This document shows, one piece after another, positions 1-7,407 of a DNA stretch of 46,807 bases (its first letter is position 1; each line of letters begins with the position of its first letter). A model generated the notes under the pieces. It saw only the letters and a program-made list of their open reading frames with translations, did not search any database and had not been told where the DNA came from. A program made the translations under genes and the position numbers. This stretch comes from an uncultured Clostridia bacterium (GTDB lineage Bacteria; Bacillota; Clostridia; UBA1381). The stretch is taken from positions 1 through 46,807 of the forward strand of contig CALXWJ010000007.1 of NCBI GenBank assembly GCA_944392335.1, written 5' to 3'.

Positions 1-138
1 ATACAATCCACTAAGGCATTGTATACAAAATCGTCACGCCGTCAAGTGACTTTCGCGGCATAAACGCTACTTTTGTAAAAAAATGAACTTATGCAAAAAA
101 ACTTACACAGATTACTTGACAAACCCAAAGCTGCAAAA

Positions 139-2361
139 TCAGAACAGTCTTATTCCGTAAATACCTGCCGGGCTTTTGTAGGATTTCTTAATTGTAATTT
201 CTATTTTTTCAATATTTTGCGCATCTATTTTATACTTAGGCGCTCTCAGATAATTATCCTCTTCCTCTATTGTTTTTTCCCCGTTTTTATCCTTTATTTT
301 AATTGTATATTCCTTTGCGAGAGTTTTATGAGGAGCTGTTACCTTCTCATCAACATCCAGACTATTATCAAAAATAACTGATATATACTCTGCATCAACA
401 GGTTTTACGGCCGTTAAAGTAAGAGTATGAGGCGCGGTATTTTCAGGTATCCAGATATTTTGATGTCCATACGGTCTTGAGTAACCGTTTACCGCGTTGT
501 ATGCACCGAACACATGTTGCTTTGGAGCAATGTTTTTAAACAAAATATTTCTCTTTTTCTCATACTGGTGATCGGAATAATTCCATTCGAGTCCCTGCGG
601 CAAAGGCATACTGTCATGATTTTTCCCATCATGATTTTCAAGGGTATGCATTCGTAATGTAACCGCTCCCATTGTTCTTTTTTCGGATACCGCCACGTTA
701 ATATCATCATTTTTCAAAAGTACAATATAAAGCTTTGAATCATCAGAAACTTTGCAGCCTATGGGAAGTGTGATCCATGAATTTTCCGTCTTTTTCAAAT
801 CGATGCTTCCTTCTTTGATAACCTTTGACGGAATAAATGTTTCGGGGTGTTCTCCTCCCAGCACCATGTATTTTAAAACGGTATCATTCAAAACTTCAAA
901 CTCCATATCCACCGATTTTATTTCTTCCGTATCCGACATTAAAGCAAGGCAATAATCTCTTTCAAGAGGTATAAATCCACAAAAATCCGTATTTTCATAT
1001 TCCATTTCGCTTGTTGCTTCCGCGGTGAAATTGTCATGTTCACTGTCCTTTAAATGCAGGATTGTCTGATCGTCATAAAGGAGTTCATGCTGCAATTCCT
1101 TGATAACATCACTGTTTGCAACTTCACGGGGCGTCATATCATATTTTTTACAAAAATACGCACATGTTCCCACTGCCTGACCGATTGAGCCGCATGTTGC
1201 CATAACTCTTGTAGATCCCAAAGCAATATGGGTTACGCTTATATCCCTTCCCGCAAGCATAAGATTATCTATGTCTTTTGAATACATTGATCTTAAAGGT
1301 ATATTATATGTCCCTGTTACAGGAACAAAATTTGAAGCGGGAGCTTCATCGTATATACCCTTTATGGCATGAATATCCATCGGCCAGCCGCCAATAGCCA
1401 CCGAATCCTTGAAATTTACCTTATTTTCCACATCATTTTCACAAAGCATATAATCGCCGACAAATCTTCTTGACTCTCTCGTTCCCGCTTTTGAATAAAC
1501 CCTCTTTAAATATTTATTCTTTGCCTGAGGATATTTGCCGCTGTTTTTAATATAATCCCAAATTCCGTAAATGAGCCTTCTCATTTCGGCTTCTGTTTCA
1601 TTATGCTCATGCAAAATATCAAGATGACCGCCGTATTCATATGCCCAATGCGGTCCGTTGACCGAAAAACCGCGGAAGTTTTCAGGTTTATTTATATCTT
1701 TAAAAAAGCTTAATTTAGTAACGTCATGCGCAAATTTCGGGGCTTTGTATTTGATTTCATGATCTGCCGTTCCCACTTCAAAATATATGGTATTTCCCAT
1801 TGTTCCTTTATCTGCTTTTTCAGGCGCCCAGTATTCGTTAAATTCATCTTTTCCTTCGCGTCCGATTTTATACTCCGCGCCTGCCGTCAATGCAAGCGTC
1901 CCGTTTCCGGTTGAATCTATGTAATTTTTTGCTTCAATCGCATAAACCTCATTATTCACGCAATGCCTTGCTATACATTTTGTAATTTTTTTATCTTTAA
2001 CTTCACAGTCTTCAATCAATGTGTTTGTCATCAGTCTTATATTTTTTTCATTGTTTATAAAATCAAAAAAAACAGCGTCTGAAAGCGCGTCCGCGCCGTA
2101 GCATTGAGTTTCGTTGTATTTTAACTTCATAAGCCTTATTTCCTCAACAAGGCCGCATTCCTTTGCATATATTGCCGGGTTTAATCCATGATGCGAGGCT
2201 CCCGATATTCCTATACCTATTTCGCTTGAAGCGTTTCCGCCTATTACCGAACGATCATTTACCAATATTACGTCAAGACCCTTTCTTGCGGCCGACACCG
2301 CGGCGCACATTCCCGCAATGCCTGCACCTGCCACCAATAAGTCACATTTTAAATCTATCAT
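139..2361 (-). CDS. FAD-dependent oxidoreductase (FAD_oxidored family)
   Basis: A 740-residue flavoprotein. The N-terminus carries a Rossmann dinucleotide-binding motif GAGIAG (about residues 12-17) followed by an acidic/Asn strand end and GGNASSE, typical of the FAD_oxidored (PF12831) proteins of carbohydrate-degrading Firmicutes and Bacteroidetes. A second FAD-contact region, LMLAGRDISVTHIALGS, lies near residue 370. The last 250-300 residues look like a beta-sandwich extension, possibly carbohydrate- or substrate-binding; this is inferred from composition. There is no signal peptide, so the protein is cytoplasmic. The substrate is unknown; relatives sit beside sugar-catabolic genes, and a GH123-like enzyme lies 2 kb away. 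The ATG at 2361 is the only good start, although the AAGGGAG ribosome site is about 15 nt upstream, which is long. The gene stands alone under its own promoter. Confidence 0.85.
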   Translation of the reverse strand: MIDLKCDLLVAGAGIAGMCAAVSAARKGLDVILVNDRSVIGGNASSEIGIGISGASHHGLNPAIYAKECGLVEEIRLMKLKYNETQCYGADALSDAVFFDFINNEKNIRLMTNTLIEDCEVKDKKITKCIARHCVNNEVYAIEAKNYIDSTGNGTLALTAGAEYKIGREGKDEFNEYWAPEKADKGTMGNTIYFEVGTADHEIKYKAPKFAHDVTKLSFFKDINKPENFRGFSVNGPHWAYEYGGHLDILHEHNETEAEMRRLIYGIWDYIKNSGKYPQAKNKYLKRVYSKAGTRESRRFVGDYMLCENDVENKVNFKDSVAIGGWPMDIHAIKGIYDEAPASNFVPVTGTYNIPLRSMYSKDIDNLMLAGRDISVTHIALGSTRVMATCGSIGQAVGTCAYFCKKYDMTPREVANSDVIKELQHELLYDDQTILHLKDSEHDNFTAEATSEMEYENTDFCGFIPLERDYCLALMSDTEEIKSVDMEFEVLNDTVLKYMVLGGEHPETFIPSKVIKEGSIDLKKTENSWITLPIGCKVSDDSKLYIVLLKNDDINVAVSEKRTMGAVTLRMHTLENHDGKNHDSMPLPQGLEWNYSDHQYEKKRNILFKNIAPKQHVFGAYNAVNGYSRPYGHQNIWIPENTAPHTLTLTAVKPVDAEYISVIFDNSLDVDEKVTAPHKTLAKEYTIKIKDKNGEKTIEEEDNYLRAPKYKIDAQNIEKIEITIKKSYKSPAGIYGIRLF

Positions 2362-2441
2362 GTTAATAATATTATACTCCCTTCAATGTTATAAAACCTA
2401 TAAATATGTTTGATTTTTACATCATCTGTCATATGGGCTTT

Positions 2442-2470
2442 ATTGTATCATAATTGATTTTATTTGTCAA
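2442..2470 (-). promoter_or_regulatory. sigma-A promoter of the FAD oxidoreductase
   Basis: Read on the minus strand: TTGACA (2470-2465), 17-bp spacer, TACAAT (2447-2442). It points at the start codon 80 bp downstream. Confidence 0.7.
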
Positions 2471-2552
2471 CAATTAAAAAGTACGGCAGATACCTTTTAC
2501 ACAAAAGATTAAATATATCAAATTTTTAATTTTAATATTTTTATCAAAGGTA

Positions 2553-2581
2553 TTGACAATGGTTTATTTACATGCTATAAT
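2553..2581 (+). promoter_or_regulatory. consensus promoter of tRNA-Gly
   Basis: TTGACA (2553-2558), 17-bp spacer and TATAAT (2576-2581) form a perfect sigma-A promoter ending 14 bp before the tRNA, as expected for a strongly expressed stable RNA. Confidence 0.85.
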
Positions 2582-2595
2582 ACAGATACTGATTT

Positions 2596-2670
2596 GCGGG
2601 AGTGGCTCAGTGGTAGAGCGTCACCTTGCCAAGGTGAACGTCGCGAGTTCGAATCTCGTCTTCCGCTCCA
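2596..2670 (+). tRNA. tRNA-Gly (anticodon GCC)
   Basis: The cloverleaf can be folded by hand. The acceptor stem GCGGGAG pairs with CTTCCGC. The D-arm contains GGCTCAGTGGTAGAGC. The anticodon loop TTGCCAA sits on a TCACC/GGTGA stem, and the T-arm contains GTTCGAATC. The discriminator is U, and the CCA end is encoded (2668-2670). It reads glycine GGC/GGU codons. It is monocistronic, with its own promoter and a hairpin terminator 45 bp downstream. Confidence 0.97.
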
Positions 2671-2714
2671 TTGACGTTTCTGTTCGCGCTTTTGTAGCTT
2701 GAACTTAACATATG

Positions 2715-2740
2715 ATCAATCCGTCCGGATTGATTTTTTT
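2715..2740 (+). terminator. rho-independent terminator after tRNA-Gly
   Basis: The 9-bp stem ATCAATCCG/CGGATTGAT is followed immediately by a T-run (2734-2740). Confidence 0.85.
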
Positions 2741-2807
2741 GTATACCGGACTTCCGTAGAGCTTGAAAGTACAAAAAAATCATCCTATGGGAAGGACTGT
2801 GTTAATT

Positions 2808-3026
2808 ATGAAAATTTTTGGGTATATTAACTTTATTTACTAATATATTTGTAGTGATATTTTATTTAGTTTATAAAACCAATCGAATAACTTGTCCGAA
2901 ATGTAATATCAGTAATGATAAAAATAATATTTATTGTATAAGTTGTGGAAATAAAACTTGTAAAAAATGTTATTAATTATACATAACAAAGATAAATATT
3001 GTAAAAGTTGCGGAGAAAAAATCTAA
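2808..3026 (+). pseudogene. frameshifted small membrane zinc-ribbon protein
   Basis: Three reading frames together spell one small protein. An ATG at 2808 lies about 12 nt after GGAAGGA but stops after 11 codons. Deleting one T from the T5 run at 2815-2819 joins it to a frame encoding a hydrophobic segment (LTLFTNIFVVIFYLVY) followed by a zinc ribbon, CPKC-x11-CISC-x4-CKKC, which stops at about 2975. A third frame immediately after adds another ribbon half, YCKSCGEKI, ending at 3026. The preserved Cys-x2-Cys spacing in all pieces indicates an originally single membrane-anchored zinc-ribbon protein broken by at least two indels. The alternative is slippage at the T5 run, or a sequencing error; the second break makes decay more likely. 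It lies between the tRNA terminator and dedA. Confidence 0.6.
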
Positions 3027-3091
3027 AAGCTTCCAACTTTTTTCTTTTTGCTGCCGTGTAACTGTTTGAAAGTGTTTAAGGAGGATTTTAT

Positions 3092-3712
3092 ATGCAGGAA
3101 ATCATATTAAATATTATGGAACAATTTGGATATTTAGGCGTATTTTTATTAGTGGCAATAGAAAATATATTCCCGCCTATACCGTCAGAGGTCATCCTTT
3201 TATTCGGGGGTTTTATGACCACATACACAAAATTAAAAGTATTCGGTATGGTTATATCTTCTACCCTGGGATCAGTTGTGGGGGCTTTAATCCTGTATTA
3301 TATCGGCAAAATATTCAACAAAGAAAAGTTAAAAAAGATAATTTCCGGTAAAATAGGGAAAATATTAAAACTTAAAAACAGCGATATTGACAAGGCTGAT
3401 AAGTGGTTTGATACAAAGGGTCAAAAAACAGTTTTCTTTTGCCGGTTCATTCCTATAATCAGAAGTCTGATTTCTATCCCTGCCGGAATGAGTGAAATGC
3501 CAATAGTTAAATTCTTAATATATACAATAGCCGGTTCGTTAATTTGGAATACAATTTTAATTATTATAGGTTCTGTTGTAGGTAATAATTGGACTAATAT
3601 AGTATCGATTCTGGATACCTATTCAAACATAGTAATAGTTGTCCTTGCAATTGCCTTTATTATATTTATAGCGCTATTCTATAAGAATAGGTTGAAGAAT
3701 GAAAAAAAATAA
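3092..3712 (+). CDS. DedA/SNARE-associated (VTT) family membrane protein
   Basis: A 206-residue integral membrane protein of the DedA family. Hallmarks are the acidic, proline-rich motif E24-NIFPPIPS-E33 in the first re-entrant region, and the basic motif FFCR118FIPIIR124 with the following SIPAG. Four to five hydrophobic segments are visible (about 15-35, 50-72, 125-160, 170-200). Members of this family have been shown to act as undecaprenyl-phosphate flippases recycling the cell-wall lipid carrier, or in membrane homeostasis; which paralog this is cannot be told from sequence alone. AAGGAGG lies 7 nt before the ATG. It is a single gene, with a 10-bp perfect stem directly after the stop. Confidence 0.9.
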   Translation: MQEIILNIMEQFGYLGVFLLVAIENIFPPIPSEVILLFGGFMTTYTKLKVFGMVISSTLGSVVGALILYYIGKIFNKEKLKKIISGKIGKILKLKNSDIDKADKWFDTKGQKTVFFCRFIPIIRSLISIPAGMSEMPIVKFLIYTIAGSLIWNTILIIIGSVVGNNWTNIVSILDTYSNIVIVVLAIAFIIFIALFYKNRLKNEKK

Positions 3713-3713
3713 C

Positions 3714-3750
3714 CAAAATCATAAAAGATAAGGATACTGCTATGATTTTG
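3714..3750 (+). terminator. hairpin downstream of dedA
   Basis: The perfect 10-bp stem CAAAATCATA/TATGATTTTG starts 1 bp after the dedA stop. It lacks a long T-run (TTTTGTG), so it may be a weak terminator or an mRNA 3'-end stabiliser. A second hairpin (GGGGGAAAT / ATTTTCCCCC, 3792-3821) follows. Confidence 0.5.
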
Positions 3751-3847
3751 TGTAAACTCAAAAATGATAAATAATCTAAGCGGTTTTCAAGGGGGGAAAT
3801 TCACTTTTTGGATTTTCCCCCTCAGCTATAATACATCATAACAGCAC

Positions 3848-3912
3848 AGGCGTGTTAAGGGTGATGGATGGCAGCGGCGCTGTGACCGGAAAAAAACCAT
3901 GTCCTTACGCCT
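3848..3912. other. possible structured RNA/DNA element in the convergent gap
   Basis: Nested inverted repeats lie between the convergent dedA and LURP-like genes. The outer stem AGGCGT...ACGCCT (3848-3853/3907-3912) continues as AAGG/CCTT (3857-3860/3903-3906). The inside holds ATGG/CCAT and the small hairpin CAGC-GGC-GCTG. It matches no riboswitch consensus I can recall. A TATAAT lies just upstream (about 3827) but without a good -35. The strand is undetermined. Confidence 0.35.
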
Positions 3913-3922
3913 ATCCTATATA

Positions 3923-3967
3923 TCCCACGCCGCCGATTACGGCGTGGGACAACTTGCGCGCGGTTAT
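3923..3967 (+). repeat. dispersed hairpin repeat, copy A
   Basis: Perfect 10-bp stem TCCCACGCCG/CGGCGTGGGA with loop CCGATTA, then the conserved tail ACAACTTGCGCGCGGTTAT. Related copies lie at 7101, 19761 and 45964. The repeat ends 9 bp before the stop codon of the minus-strand LURP-like gene. Confidence 0.8.
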
Positions 3968-3976
3968 AACATTTTT

Positions 3977-4441
3977 TTAATTTCTTGAACATTTTTCCGC
4001 ATCAATAGCCAAAACCATCATAAGAGCAATCAGCGAATTTTCTTTACTGACCTCGATTGTATATGTATCGGTCAGTTTAAAAAGCTCTTTGCTTACCACG
4101 GCAATTGTTTCATTTTGAGAATTTATAGTATAATCCCATTCGAATATATCTCCCTCAACATGCCAGCCGTTGCAGTCAATATTATATTTAGGCTTGAAAA
4201 AAGTAAATTCTTTTGATATGCATCCTATATAACTATCATTCACATATAATTCAAATTTAGGCATAAATGTGAGCATTACCTGTTTTACTGTCCCTATATG
4301 GATTCCATTCGGGTCAAGAATATGTAATTTATGTCCCCACGCCATCTTTCCTTCTACCGTATAATACGTATTCCCGTCGGAATCATATACGTCATAGCTG
4401 TCAAACCATGAAAACAACCGCTGTTTAAACAATAACTTCAT
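3977..4441 (-). CDS. LURP-one-related (tubby-like fold) protein
   Basis: A 154-residue protein of the LURP-one-related type: repeated beta-hairpins with the family pattern F-x-W-x-D-x-YDVYDSDGNTYYTVEG near the N-terminus, then LHILDPNGIHIGTVKQ, and a C-terminal hydrophobic helix (ALMMVLAIDA). These small single-domain proteins adopt a tubby-like beta-barrel; their bacterial role is unknown, possibly phospholipid-membrane association. I chose the ATG at 4441 because AAAGGAG lies 8 nt upstream; the ATG 18 nt further upstream overlaps that ribosome site. It follows the GH123-like gene by 40 bp on the same strand, so the two may be co-transcribed. There is no signal peptide. Confidence 0.75.
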   Translation of the reverse strand: MKLLFKQRLFSWFDSYDVYDSDGNTYYTVEGKMAWGHKLHILDPNGIHIGTVKQVMLTFMPKFELYVNDSYIGCISKEFTFFKPKYNIDCNGWHVEGDIFEWDYTINSQNETIAVVSKELFKLTDTYTIEVSKENSLIALMMVLAIDAEKCSRN

Positions 4442-4481
4442 TGCAATACTCCTTTCCAATCATTCATTCGGCAATTAAAAG

Positions 4482-6104
4482 TTATATGCCGTATACTTTC
4501 TTTAACTCATTATTCACAGCATTTCTTATATCAATTATAACCTTACCGTTACGCGCACATCTGTCAAAGGATATTTCACCGAAAATATCCTCTATTATTT
4601 TCAGCGTTTTTTCATATCCGATATGCTTTTCGAGCATTTTCATCGCGTAAAGATCCTGCAATGCGTGGAAGAATACCTGTATCCTGAGAGAATCAATAGG
4701 TCCATTCCCGCCGGGATACACCGAAAACGCGTCTCCCGAAGGGAAACCGCCCCCTGCATCGGTCTGTAAAAACGGGTTTATTTTATATTTTGAAAGACGC
4801 GAATAATAAAAATTATAGCCCCACTGCAAAAATCCCTTTACATTAAATTTAAACAGCTGCATACCTATGCTTCTGTTCCGATATGACGGCATTGCAATAA
4901 ACCTGTTTGATAGCTCCTTGTATTGCGCACAGCAGTAATATACCCACAAATTATCGGTATTCCCGTAAAAATCCATGGCATTATTTAATGCAACAACAGG
5001 ATTTTTAACAACGCCTCTTTTATAAAATTCATAATGTGACAAAGCGTCTATTATTTTAAAGCCTTTAAGATATTGTTCCGCCTCGTTTTTTGCTTTAAGA
5101 TAATCATCAAGCTGTCCGCTGTCCGGTTCGTCAGAAATATGAAAATATGTAACCTCCGAAACCCCTTTTTCCTTCACAAATGCGGCAAGGGCAGGAAGAA
5201 ATTGTCCCAGGAAGTTTTTATATCGTTCATCAATTGCCGAAACATCCCATCCGAACATCCTTTTTTCTTTCCCGTTTTCATTTACCATTATCTTTGGGGT
5301 AAACCTTGCACCCCATTGTGTAAACAAATGTGCCATTTCAAAATATTTTATTCCGTTTTTCTGACACATATTTATCCATCTGTCAAGCAATGAAAAATCA
5401 AAACTGTACTTATCTTTATCCTTTGTTATTTTTACAAGCTGGACGGTCGGCCTCTCGCCTCCCTCCTCCACATCAAGAGGAGGTGTAAAAATCGGTGTTA
5501 ATATCATGTTTATTCCGTTATCCGCCGCTCTCTTAACAAATTTCTCCGTCAATTCCCAATGCTTTTCGCTCCATGTTTTTACATTATAATATCGCGCGAT
5601 ACAATCCGCGTGGAACCATTGTGTAAATATCAATCCGCTTTCTTCAAGCTCTATCGGCAAAATCTCAACCGATATTTCCTTGCTTTTTTCTTCCTCCGCT
5701 GTTTTTAATATCACCTTTACGGTATGTTTTCCCACAGGGGCGTTTTTGTCTATCCTGATCCACAGAGCCTGAAACCATCCTGTTGCATTTACAACATTAT
5801 TTTCAGCAGGATATAAAATATCCGGAAATATTCCCGGTTCGGTACTGATATAATTATCATCCTCAGCGCCATCCGGATAGGTCGGAAGATTTACCGGGAC
5901 ATTTCCGACGGAATATACCTTTATATTATCCTTTATATCGCTTTGTATCTGTATATATATTTCTTTATCCTTTTTATCCTTAAATGCTATCTGATATGCA
6001 CATTCTTCATTTTTTAAAATATTTATGTCATAAATTTCATCAAATTGTGCCTCGTTTTTCGGCAAAACTTTTTCAAGAGATGAAATCTGCATAAGCTCTG
6101 TCAT
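4482..6104 (-). CDS. GH123-like glycoside hydrolase (DUF4091 family)
   Basis: A 540-residue protein. An N-terminal beta-sandwich (about 1-145, ending VKVILKTAEEEKSKEISVEILP) is followed by a TIM-barrel-like region with aromatic-rich segments. The motif YFHISDEPD carries the neighbouring Asp325-Glu326 pair that matches the catalytic Asp-Glu of GH123 beta-N-acetylgalactosaminidases, which use substrate-assisted catalysis. The later segments MPSYRNRSIGMQLFKF and KGFLQWGYNFYYSR are typical of DUF4091. There is no signal peptide, so it acts in the cytoplasm on imported oligosaccharides, perhaps GalNAc-containing; the exact sugar is inferred. The start is set by GGGGAG 8 nt before the ATG. It heads a probable two-gene unit with the LURP-like gene. 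Confidence 0.82.
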   Translation of the reverse strand: MTELMQISSLEKVLPKNEAQFDEIYDINILKNEECAYQIAFKDKKDKEIYIQIQSDIKDNIKVYSVGNVPVNLPTYPDGAEDDNYISTEPGIFPDILYPAENNVVNATGWFQALWIRIDKNAPVGKHTVKVILKTAEEEKSKEISVEILPIELEESGLIFTQWFHADCIARYYNVKTWSEKHWELTEKFVKRAADNGINMILTPIFTPPLDVEEGGERPTVQLVKITKDKDKYSFDFSLLDRWINMCQKNGIKYFEMAHLFTQWGARFTPKIMVNENGKEKRMFGWDVSAIDERYKNFLGQFLPALAAFVKEKGVSEVTYFHISDEPDSGQLDDYLKAKNEAEQYLKGFKIIDALSHYEFYKRGVVKNPVVALNNAMDFYGNTDNLWVYYCCAQYKELSNRFIAMPSYRNRSIGMQLFKFNVKGFLQWGYNFYYSRLSKYKINPFLQTDAGGGFPSGDAFSVYPGGNGPIDSLRIQVFFHALQDLYAMKMLEKHIGYEKTLKIIEDIFGEISFDRCARNGKVIIDIRNAVNNELKKVYGI

Positions 6105-6136
6105 AACATCAGCTCCCCGATTTAATTAGTATAATC

Positions 6137-6165
6137 ATTATAACATTTGTAAATTGAAATGTAAA
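6137..6165 (-). promoter_or_regulatory. promoter of the GH123-like gene
   Basis: Minus strand: TTTACA (6165-6160), 17-bp spacer, TATAAT (6142-6137). It lies 33 bp before the start codon. Confidence 0.65.
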
Positions 6166-6216
6166 TATATTTTATTTATAATCCGTAATTTTTCATTGTA
6201 TACGTCTTGTTAATAC

Positions 6217-6245
6217 TTGAATTGTGTCATAATGTATGATAAAAT
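6217..6245 (+). promoter_or_regulatory. promoter of the DUF6062 gene
   Basis: TTGAAT (6217-6222), 17-bp spacer, TAAAAT (6240-6245), about 40 bp before the start codon. Divergent from the promoter at 6137-6165. Confidence 0.6.
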
Positions 6246-6286
6246 AACAGTTATCAGCAAATAACCATTATGAAAGGAACTCTGTG

Positions 6287-7036
6287 ATGAAGGAAAAAAT
6301 ATATACAATACCTGTAAATGAGGCTTTTGATGCGGGAAGCGAATGTCCCCTTTGTTTTCTGCATAAAAAATTGGAGGAGGAAGCGGTTGAATATGCCCTC
6401 GGAGCTGCAATGATGGAGCCTGATTACAGAATATTATCCAATGATAAAGGATACTGTCAAAAACATTATTCCATGCTTTTTCAAAAGCCCAATAAATTAA
6501 GTCTCGCGCTTATCCTTGACACTCATCTTGAAGAAACCAGGAAAAAAATATCTGCTTTATCAAAAAATATTAATGATATGAACAAAGGAAAAAAACATCT
6601 TTTCGGTAAAAAGAAGCCTGAAAATCCCCTTTCGGATTTTGATAAGGCTTTATCCGACATTCATAACGGGTGTGTTATATGCGGCAAAATAAATCATACG
6701 GTTAAACGATATATTGAAGTTATTTTCTATCTGTGGAAAAATGACTCAAATTTTCGTGACAAGGTTTTAAATTCAAAAGGAGTATGTATACCCCACTTAA
6801 AAGAACTGATCATATCTTCCCGTGAATATCTTTCTTCGGACGAAGCGGCAGAATTTTCAAAATTGCTCTTTGATAAGGAATTAAACGAACTGGAAAGAAT
6901 TCAAAATGATATACATAAATTCACCCTTAAATTTGATTACCGCAACAAGGATATGGAATGGGGCACCTCCATTGACGCCCCAATAAGAACAATCGAAAAA
7001 ATCGCGGGGCATATAGTGACTTATGATAAGGAATAA
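6287..7036 (+). CDS. DUF6062 family protein with duplicated Cys/His sites
   Basis: A 249-residue soluble protein that I recognise as DUF6062, of unknown function and found in Clostridia. The visible architecture is a tandem pair of metal-site-like modules. Module 1 has CPLC (about residue 20) and, ~45 residues on, GYCQKHY. Module 2 has CVIC (about 130) and, ~45 residues on, GVCIPHL. Each is therefore Cys-x2-Cys...Cys-x2-His, the pattern of a four-ligand Zn site, separated by charged helical segments rich in Lys and Glu. The ATG at 6287 is preferred: GAAAGG lies 9 nt upstream, while the in-frame GTG 3 nt earlier is tighter. It is monocistronic. Metal binding is inferred and no enzymatic motif was seen. 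Confidence 0.75.
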   Translation: MKEKIYTIPVNEAFDAGSECPLCFLHKKLEEEAVEYALGAAMMEPDYRILSNDKGYCQKHYSMLFQKPNKLSLALILDTHLEETRKKISALSKNINDMNKGKKHLFGKKKPENPLSDFDKALSDIHNGCVICGKINHTVKRYIEVIFYLWKNDSNFRDKVLNSKGVCIPHLKELIISSREYLSSDEAAEFSKLLFDKELNELERIQNDIHKFTLKFDYRNKDMEWGTSIDAPIRTIEKIAGHIVTYDKE

Positions 7037-7100
7037 CTTCTTTACATAAAAATATACCCTTAAACGGTCATCTCATAATATCTGTAAACTAAGCAAAGAC

Positions 7101-7146
7101 GTCCCCCGCCACCGGCACAATCGGGGGACAACATGTACGCGGTTAT
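7101..7146 (+). repeat. dispersed hairpin repeat, copy B
   Basis: 8-bp stem GTCCCCCG/CGGGGGAC around a 13-nt loop, then the tail ACAACATGTACGCGGTTAT. Same orientation as copies A, C and D. It lies 65 bp after the DUF6062 stop. The following T-run starts after the tail, not at the stem, so it is not a classical terminator. Confidence 0.75.
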
Positions 7147-7199
7147 TTTTTGACTTTTTTCTGTAAAAAAATCTTTTAATTCGTATTTAACCGATCAAT

Positions 7200-7317
7200 T
7201 TGTATTTATATGCAAAAATCGTATAATATAAAATAAAAAAAACGTTAAATTTTGTAAAACTTTACAATGGTTTTTTTTTCAAAAACTATTGACTTTTATA
7301 TAATTTTAAGATAAAGT
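7200..7317 (+). promoter_or_regulatory. tandem promoters and a palindrome upstream of potABCD
   Basis: Two candidate promoters precede the operon: TTGTAT-16-TATAAT (7200-7227) and TTGACT-17-TAAAGT (7289-7317). Between them lies the inverted repeat TTGTAAA-AC-TTTACAA (7252-7267), a plausible operator just upstream of the second -35. The rest of 7147-7407 is very A+T-rich and shows no gene. Confidence 0.55.
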
Positions 7318-7407
7318 TTTTATAATGCGGTTTTTATTATTCCGCATATCAAATCAAGCTGTATTACAGTGTGATTTAAAATTTAATCTTGGATTGGAGG
7401 TAGACAG

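Noticed and set aside
1-138. Left-edge sequence before the FAD oxidoreductase stop
   Set aside because: No gene, terminator or repeat could be supported in this short stretch.
3792-3821. G5/C5 hairpin after dedA as a second terminator
   Set aside because: A stem exists but no T-run follows on the plus strand; kept only as a remark under the dedA hairpin.
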